Source: Kribbella sp. CA-293567
GTDB taxonomy: Bacteria > Actinomycetota > Actinomycetes > Propionibacteriales > Kribbellaceae
Length of the DNA: 64,000 nt
Direction: 5' to 3'
Assembly: GCF_027627575.1 (NCBI RefSeq)
Contig: NZ_CP114065.1
Coordinates: forward strand, 372,001 to 436,000
The notes under the pieces were generated by a model. That model ran no database searches. It had not been told where the DNA came from and worked only from the letters and a program-made list of their open reading frames with translations. A program made the translations under genes and the position numbers. Positions 59,283-64,000 of the stretch are shown in pieces (positions within the stretch are counted from its first letter, which is position 1; the number at the start of each line of letters is the position of its first letter).

Positions 59283-59388
59283 GCCGTCACCCTATGGCCG
59301 CCCACCGACAGTCCCGCAACCCCTCGCCAGCCCGCGGAGGCACGATCCGGCGTACGACGATGTCGGCGGGCGTCCGTAGCCTTCGGGC

Positions 59389-60087
59389 ATGCCAACAGTC
59401 GAGAACTTCCGCGCCCTGTCGCCCGGGCCCGTTTCGGTCGGCAAGGACAACTGGAGCCTGACCGTGCACGACCTCGGCGTACTGCGTGTGCCGAGCGGCC
59501 GCCTGGAGGCCAGCGACCCGTTCGTGAACCTCGGCGAAGGGATCGTCGTCGACATCCCGCCGGGTGACTATCCGGTCCGCGTGACGGTTGCCGACGTGTC
59601 GGACGAACAGGACGGCAGTCACCTGCGCGAGGCGTACCTGAGCGTCGTACTGGCCGAGGGGGAGGTGACAACCGTGACCGCGGCGGCGAGGGCCGGGGAG
59701 GTGCCGGAGGACGGCAAGTACTTCTCGGTTCCGGTGGACGCCGGGACGGTCGGTTTCGCCGATGCCGACGCGGTGGCGAGCGCGATGCCGGCGGGAGACT
59801 GGTACGAGGACGTCTACGACAACGGCAGGGACGACAGTTGGTTCGCGCTGATCGACTCCAAGGAGCACTTGATCAAGGGTTGCGCGAACGTGGTGATGCC
59901 CGCCGCCACCGCCGGCGAGAACGTCGTACTGGCTCACTCGGGCTGGGGCGACGGGTACTACCCCGTGCTGAGCACGTCGGATTCCGACGGGCGCCTGCTG
60001 GCCGTCCACATCGACCTGCTCGTGGTGGCTGAGTTCGAGGACCAGGAGGACGAGGCCGACGAGGTGGCTGGGGCGTCAGCGACCTGA
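59389..60087 (+). CDS. DUF4241-like protein
   Basis: 232 residues, soluble and acidic with a very acidic end (EFEDQEDEADEVAG). LGVLRVPSGRLEASDPFVNL, IPPGDYPVRVTVADV and the later GWGDGYYPVLSTSDSDGRL with VHIDLLVV match the DUF4241 family. Function unknown; some DUF4241 proteins occur among immunity proteins of polymorphic toxin systems, but no toxin gene is adjacent here. Confidence 0.75.
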   Translation: MPTVENFRALSPGPVSVGKDNWSLTVHDLGVLRVPSGRLEASDPFVNLGEGIVVDIPPGDYPVRVTVADVSDEQDGSHLREAYLSVVLAEGEVTTVTAAARAGEVPEDGKYFSVPVDAGTVGFADADAVASAMPAGDWYEDVYDNGRDDSWFALIDSKEHLIKGCANVVMPAATAGENVVLAHSGWGDGYYPVLSTSDSDGRLLAVHIDLLVVAEFEDQEDEADEVAGASAT

Positions 60088-60135
60088 CCCGCCGGAACAG
60101 GCCTGTGGACAGTGGTCAATAGCAGGTCCGGGCGC

Positions 60136-60144
60136 TGGTATTCT
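60136..60144 (+). promoter_or_regulatory. Extended -10 promoter of the rpsF operon
   Basis: TGG-TATTCT (TG at 60136-60137, -10 at 60139-60144) is an extended -10 element about 145 bp before rpsF. The leader that would follow contains stem-loops at 60155-60174 (GCCCGGT/ACCGGGC) and 60238-60256 (GCCACGG/CCGTGGC), the latter just before the AAGGAGG ribosome-binding site at 60269-60275. Confidence 0.55.
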
Positions 60145-60287
60145 GTTGGTGTGGGCCCGGTCCTTCGACCGGGCTTACTGCTTGACCCAGCTCGGCGCCG
60201 ACGGCGATTGTCGGCGGCGGGCACGCATCGCCCTCCTGCCACGGAAAGACCGTGGCCGCCAAAGTCCGAAGGAGGTGGAGTTCGCGC

Positions 60288-60578
60288 ATGCGTCGTTATG
60301 AAGTCATGGTGATTCTCGACCCTGAGCTCGAAGAGCGCACCGTTGAGCCGTCGCTCGACACGTACCTGAACATCGTCCGCAAGGAAGGTGGAACGGTAGA
60401 GAAGGTCGACATCTGGGGCCGTCGCAAGCTGGCCTACGACGTCAAGAAGAAGGCCGAAGGCATCTACGCCATCATCGACCTGACCGCCACGCCGGCGGTG
60501 GTGAAGGAGCTCGACCGTCAGCTCTCGCTGAACGAGTCGATCCTGCGCACCAAGGTCATCCGTCCGGACCAGAAGTAA
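60288..60578 (+). CDS. rpsF: 30S ribosomal protein S6
   Basis: 96 residues from ATG 60288, the length of bacterial S6. [20 protein letters not shown], the [20 protein letters not shown] core and RTKVIRPDQ are diagnostic. S6 binds S18 on the 30S platform. First gene of rpsF-ssb-rpsR-rplI, the standard actinobacterial order; a long structured leader precedes it and could be used for S6:S18 feedback (inference). Confidence 0.98.
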   Translation: MRRYEVMVILDPELEERTVEPSLDTYLNIVRKEGGTVEKVDIWGRRKLAYDVKKKAEGIYAIIDLTATPAVVKELDRQLSLNESILRTKVIRPDQK

Positions 60579-60644
60579 CCCTGGGGCGTCAGGTGGTCTG
60601 GCGTCTTCACACCACCCATCGTCCGTAGTACAGGAGGAGCTGAC

Positions 60645-61241
60645 ATGGCCGGCGAGCCACCCATCACTCTCATCGGGAACCTGACCGGGGATCCGGAGCT
60701 CCGCTTCACGCCGTCAGGCGCCGCGGTCGCGAACTTCACGATCGCCTGTACTCCGCGCAACCTGGACCGGCAGAGCAACGAATGGAAGGACGGGGAAACC
60801 CTCTTCATTCAGTGCGCTGTCTGGCGACAGGTCGCCGAGAACGTCGCCGAGTCGCTGACCCGTGGTTCCCGCATCGTCGTTCATGGCCGGCTGAAGGCAC
60901 GAAGCTATGACGATCGTGACGGCAACAAGCGCACGGTCTTCGAGTGCGATGTCGAGGAAATCGGCGCCAGCATGAAGTACGCGACCCTGAAGATCACCAA
61001 GACGTCCCGCTCTGACGGCGGTGGCGGTGGCGGTGGTGGCTTCGGTGGTGGTGGCGGCAACCAGGGCGGCGGCAACCAAGGGGGCGGCTTCGGCGGCAAC
61101 CAAGGTGGCGGCGCCCCGCAGAACGACCCCTGGGCGACTCCCGCGGGTGGCGGCGGCGGTGGCGGTCAGTCCGCTCCGGCCAACGACCCGTGGGCCGGCC
61201 AGGGTGGCGGCGGTGGCTCGATGGAAGAGCCCCCGTTCTGA
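60645..61241 (+). CDS. ssb: Single-stranded DNA-binding protein
   Basis: 198 residues. OB-fold at 1-110 ([49 protein letters not shown]), then a Gly-rich linker with GGNQGGG-type repeats and two NDPWA copies, and the acidic/Pro tip MEEPPF that recruits repair and replication partners. It protects single-stranded DNA. Between rpsF and rpsR, as in mycobacteria. Confidence 0.98.
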   Translation: MAGEPPITLIGNLTGDPELRFTPSGAAVANFTIACTPRNLDRQSNEWKDGETLFIQCAVWRQVAENVAESLTRGSRIVVHGRLKARSYDDRDGNKRTVFECDVEEIGASMKYATLKITKTSRSDGGGGGGGGFGGGGGNQGGGNQGGGFGGNQGGGAPQNDPWATPAGGGGGGGQSAPANDPWAGQGGGGGSMEEPPF

Positions 61242-61315
61242 TCGAGCAGGACAGTTTCGACCGAATGACCATTCCGGCAGTCGCCGGGCTCTAGTAGTAG
61301 GAAGAGAGCACCACA

Positions 61316-61549
61316 ATGGCCAAGATCATTCGGAAGCCGAAGAAGAAGGTCTGCGGCTTCTGCAAGGACAAGGCAACGTACGTCGATTACAAGGACACCG
61401 GCTTGCTGCGCAAGTTCATCTCCGACCGCGGCAAGATCCGCGCGCGTCGGGTGACGGGCAACTGCGTCCAGCACCAGCGCGATGTCGCCATTGCCATCAA
61501 GAACGCTCGCGAGGTGGCTTTGCTGCCTTACACGAGCACCGCTCGTTGA
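61316..61549 (+). CDS. rpsR: 30S ribosomal protein S18, zinc-binding (C+) form
   Basis: 77 residues. [20 protein letters not shown] and [20 protein letters not shown] are diagnostic of S18. Four potential zinc ligands are kept: Cys13, Cys16, Cys50 and His53, so this is the C+ form; actinobacteria often carry a second C- copy for zinc starvation elsewhere. It binds S6 on the 30S subunit. Confidence 0.97.
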   Translation: MAKIIRKPKKKVCGFCKDKATYVDYKDTGLLRKFISDRGKIRARRVTGNCVQHQRDVAIAIKNAREVALLPYTSTAR

Positions 61550-61563
61550 GGGAGGTCTGAGAC

Positions 61564-62010
61564 ATGAAGCTCATCCTGGCGCAGGAGGTCGAGGGCCTCG
61601 GAGCCCCCGGCGAGATCGTCGAGGTCAAGGACGGCTACGGCCGTAACTACCTCGTTCCGCGTGGCCTGGCCATCGGCTGGACCCGTGGCGCGGAGAAGCA
61701 GATCCAGTCGATCAAGCGGGCGCGTGACGCCCGGGCGATCCAGGGCAAGGAGCACGCGAGCGAGGTCAAGAACCAGCTCGAGCAGCTCGGCGTCCAGCTG
61801 GACGTGAAGGCCGGCGAGACCGGTCGCCTGTTCGGCTCGGTCACCCCGGCGGACATCGCCGGCGCGATCAAGTCCGCGGGTGGACCGCTGATCGAGAAGC
61901 GGGCGATCACCATCGGCTCGCCGATCAAGACCACCGGCAAGCACGCCGTCTCGGTGCAGCTGCACCCTGACGTCGCCGCGACCGTCCGGCTCGAGGTCGT
62001 CGCAGTCTGA
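61564..62010 (+). CDS. rplI: 50S ribosomal protein L9
   Basis: 148 residues, starting 14 bp after rps[38 protein letters not shown] and the C-terminal [20 protein letters not shown] are diagnostic of L9: two globular domains joined by a long helix (about 40-75). Binds 23S rRNA near the L1 stalk. It ends the operon and is followed by a terminator. Confidence 0.98.
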   Translation: MKLILAQEVEGLGAPGEIVEVKDGYGRNYLVPRGLAIGWTRGAEKQIQSIKRARDARAIQGKEHASEVKNQLEQLGVQLDVKAGETGRLFGSVTPADIAGAIKSAGGPLIEKRAITIGSPIKTTGKHAVSVQLHPDVAATVRLEVVAV

Positions 62011-62034
62011 GGCAACGCCTCACCCAGCACCACG

Positions 62035-62068
62035 AAGGCCCGCTCGCCCCTCGGGGAGAGCGGGCCTT
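62035..62068 (+). terminator. Terminator of the rpsF-rplI operon
   Basis: AAGGCCCGCTC (62035-62045) pairs perfectly with GAGCGGGCCTT (62058-62068), with CCCC/GGGG able to pair further inside the loop. It starts 25 bp after the rplI stop. Confidence 0.88.
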
Positions 62069-62091
62069 CGCTGTGTCAGCCAGAGCAACCT

Positions 62092-62150
62092 GGCGTTCAG
62101 CTGTCGCTGTTTCACGGCAAGCCGGCGTTCAGCTGTCGTTGTGTCGCGGC
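62092..62150. repeat. Two 27-bp direct repeats
   Basis: GGCGTTCAGCTGTCG begins both 62092-62118 and 62124-62150; the full 27-bp units match at 24 positions, offset 32 bp. They lie in the 210-bp gene-free stretch between rplI and a minus-strand gene. No function is apparent. Confidence 0.7.
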
Positions 62151-62220
62151 TCGGCGGCGCGCTTCCTTTGCCGTTCCCAGAGACTCGCAGCCCCGCCACG
62201 CGCCTGAACGGTGATGCGGA

Positions 62221-62460
62221 TCAGAGCGGCTCGGGGGCCGGCCAGGTAGGGGCCTTGGGGTCGGCGGCCGAGTCGGGACCCGGCTCGGCGACGTCCGGCC
62301 AGGTGACGGGTTTGGGGTCGTCCGCTGTGCCCCCGGTGGTGCCGAAGTTCTGGATCGTCGGCCACTTCGGTGGCACCGGGTCGTCGGCGGCGGACGCCGT
62401 GACTCCCGGCAGGAGCAGCAGCGCGGTACCGACGACGCCGGTCAGCAGACGCTTCCTCAC
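62221..62460 (-). CDS. Small secreted protein with Trp-Pro repeats
   Basis: 79 residues from GTG 62460, overlapping the upstream gene's stop (GTGA). A signal peptide (VRKRLLTGVVGTALLLLPGV, cleaved near TASAA) leads to a ~55-residue mature part with three Trp-Pro segments: PPKWPTIQNFG, KPVTWPDVAEPG and APTWPAPEPL. No family recognised. Coupled translation suggests it acts with the membrane-anchored propeller protein. Confidence 0.7.
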   Translation of the reverse strand: MRKRLLTGVVGTALLLLPGVTASAADDPVPPKWPTIQNFGTTGGTADDPKPVTWPDVAEPGPDSAADPKAPTWPAPEPL

Positions 62461-63860
62461 TTTTTGTCCAGCGCGTAGAGGGTTCCGTCGTAGACGACGA
62501 TGGCGCGCGTGCCGGCCACACCCCACGGCCGGGCCGTTCCGGGCTGCAGTTGGCGGAACTTGCCGCCCGGCGTACCGGCGACCAGAGTGCTCAGAGCCTG
62601 GCCGTAGATCGTCAGGCCGGTGATCGACTGCGGCTGGAAGTCCTTGTACGCCGAGGTTTTGTTGGTGGTGAAGTTGATCAGGCACTCACCCCAGGCGGCC
62701 ACCTTGCCGGCCTGGTCCGGCAGCCATTGCCAGCCGGCCGCCTTGTTCGGGGCCGAGGTCGGGCAGGTCGCCACCGCGGCGCCCGAGGTGCTGTCGTGGA
62801 CGACCGGGATCACCTTGTCGGCGACCGGCGTGTTCCAGATGACCAGCGCCCGGCCGGGGCTGGCGGCAACGATGTGGTTGATTCCCGTCGCGCCCTTCGG
62901 CTTGGCGGGCTGCACGGTGACCGTCTCCTTGCCAGGCTGGTCCCAGTACAACGGTCCGCGGTACCGCGCCGACAAGCCCTTGTCGCCCTCGGCAAGCAGG
63001 AGGGTAGCGAGCCGTTCCGGTGCAGGCAGTGCCTTGAGCTCACCACCGGAGACGACGCTCGCGCCGCCCTCGCTGCCCAGCACCACCAGGGGAGAGGCGC
63101 CGAAGAACTGCACGCTGGCGGAGTTCGGCAGCTCGAGCTCGACCGCCTCGGCGCCGTCACCGGCCCAGTAGTACAAGGACTCCGGCGCGACCACGGCCAC
63201 CACCGGCTTGCCGTCGATCGTCGTGTACACAGGGCTTTCGGCGCCGCGCGGGACCTTGTCCTGCCAGAGCACCTTGCCGGTGTCGTCGAAGACGGCGATC
63301 TTCTCGTCCTGGGTGATGATCGCGACCTCGCGGCCGGTGGGGGAGACGGCGGGCTTGGTGTCGGGATCGAGATCCACGGTCCAGCTCGCGGTGGCCGTCC
63401 AGCCGGGCGGTACCGGCCGGGCGGAGAACTGGTCCGGTCCGACACTCGGGCCGGGCAGCTCCGGCAGCTTCGGCGAGACGGTCGGCTGGGTGACGTTGTC
63501 GCTCGGCTTCCGGAGGACGACCAGCCAGAGGACCGTACCGGCGATCAGCAGCCCGGCGAGCACGGTCGCCACGATGATCGGCCAGATCGGTTTCTTGCTC
63601 TTGACATCGACATCGACCGACTCCACCCGGCCGTCCGGGTGGATGATCAGCGGCCAGGAGGCGCCGTCGGACTCGACCGCGGTCGCCTTCACCGGGCGGC
63701 CGAGCTGGGCCGCCCGCTCGCTGACGAGCTGGATCGCCGCCTGCCGGGGGTCGTGGTGGTTGACCGGGTGACTCCGGCCGGCGATCTTGACCTCGGCGTT
63801 GTGGTCGTCGTACAGCCGGATCGTCACCTTCGGCCAGGACGGGATGCCCTTGTCAGCCAT
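62457..63860 (-). CDS. Membrane-anchored beta-propeller-like protein
   Basis: 467 residues. A cytoplasmic N-terminal domain (1-90: PSWPKVTIRLYDDHNAEVKI, SWPLIIHPDGRVESV), one membrane helix (about 93-116), a Pro-rich linker, and an extracellular domain whose strands such as EVAIITQDEKIAVFDDTGKV, LVVLGSEGGASVVSGG and AIVVYDGTLYALDKK look like PQQ-type propeller blades. The cytoplasmic part with its SWP segments recalls proteins that accompany actinobacterial type VII secretion loci, but no such genes are in the window. Function unknown. Confidence 0.72.
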   Translation of the reverse strand: MADKGIPSWPKVTIRLYDDHNAEVKIAGRSHPVNHHDPRQAAIQLVSERAAQLGRPVKATAVESDGASWPLIIHPDGRVESVDVDVKSKKPIWPIIVATVLAGLLIAGTVLWLVVLRKPSDNVTQPTVSPKLPELPGPSVGPDQFSARPVPPGWTATASWTVDLDPDTKPAVSPTGREVAIITQDEKIAVFDDTGKVLWQDKVPRGAESPVYTTIDGKPVVAVVAPESLYYWAGDGAEAVELELPNSASVQFFGASPLVVLGSEGGASVVSGGELKALPAPERLATLLLAEGDKGLSARYRGPLYWDQPGKETVTVQPAKPKGATGINHIVAASPGRALVIWNTPVADKVIPVVHDSTSGAAVATCPTSAPNKAAGWQWLPDQAGKVAAWGECLINFTTNKTSAYKDFQPQSITGLTIYGQALSTLVAGTPGGKFRQLQPGTARPWGVAGTRAIVVYDGTLYALDKK

Positions 63861-64000
63861 GGTGACCTCTCATTCCAGCCACAAAACTCCCTCGGTAGTC
63901 CGTCGGTGTCTACGCCGTTCTAGCATGGCGTCCGCCCGTAACTCATGCTTCCGCCCGATGGCATGTCAGCACGCGAGCCGGCCAGGCTCGTCTGACCCCG

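Noticed and set aside
59389-60087. Immunity protein of a polymorphic toxin system (DUF4241).
   Set aside because: No toxin, secretion or other immunity gene is adjacent; the neighbours are endonuclease IV and rpsF.

Overview
The window is high-GC DNA from an actinobacterium. Starts are often GTG or TTG, many genes overlap by 4 bp (ATGA/GTGA), and several genes point to F420 and inositol biochemistry. The gene set fits a soil actinomycete of the Propionibacteriales such as Kribbella; that genus is my inference. No rRNA, tRNA, CRISPR array or prophage was found. One landmark is conserved: ino1, a PadR regulator, a class A PBP, a PIG-V-like mannosyltransferase and then rpsF-ssb-rpsR-rplI lie in the order known from mycobacteria near oriC. 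Here about 20 kb of accessory genes (40.6-60.1 kb) separates the two halves.

Layout. 0-0.5 kb: tail of a LacI regulator. 0.5-6.7 kb: a TetR regulator divergent from a six-gene acyl-CoA operon (acyl-CoA dehydrogenase, SDR, APH-type kinase, histidine phosphatase, SDR, F420-type oxidoreductase). 6.7-11 kb: PLP deaminase, membrane proteins, a lone condensation-domain protein and a YjbR protein. 11-18.3 kb: a two-component system divergent from a lipoprotein/adaptor/ATPase/permease MacAB-like operon. 18.2-22.8 kb: MFS, acyl-ACP desaturase, thioesterase, alcohol dehydrogenase and a RibD-like reductase. 23.1-26.1 kb: two tandem secreted metzincin-type proteases.

26.2-31.8 kb: an accessory block holding a HAD hydrolase, two probable DNA-binding proteins, a 29-bp palindromic operator, a PEP-synthase-like protein without its central domain, a 50-residue protein coupled to an HExxH protein with a repetitive proline-rich tail, and a DUF72 protein. 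31.9-40.4 kb: ino1-padR, an AtoE-type transporter, PBP, mannosyltransferase and small membrane proteins. 40.6-52.2 kb: a cell-surface carbohydrate region (GH92 mannosidase, epimerase, fused glycosyltransferase, methyltransferase, SqdB-like synthase, alanine-racemase-like protein, FemX-like transferase).

52.3-57.4 kb: a degraded segment. It holds an SDR remnant, a TetR gene with two operators, an SDR gene split by an IS481-family element, an MFS gene whose 3' end carries a second identical copy, and a NUDIX gene. Both IS copies sit in 6-bp GCTAGR duplications whose CTAG supplies the transposase stop codon. 57.9-64 kb: small membrane protein, endonuclease IV, DUF4241-like protein, the rpsF-ssb-rpsR-rplI operon, and a coupled membrane/secreted pair.
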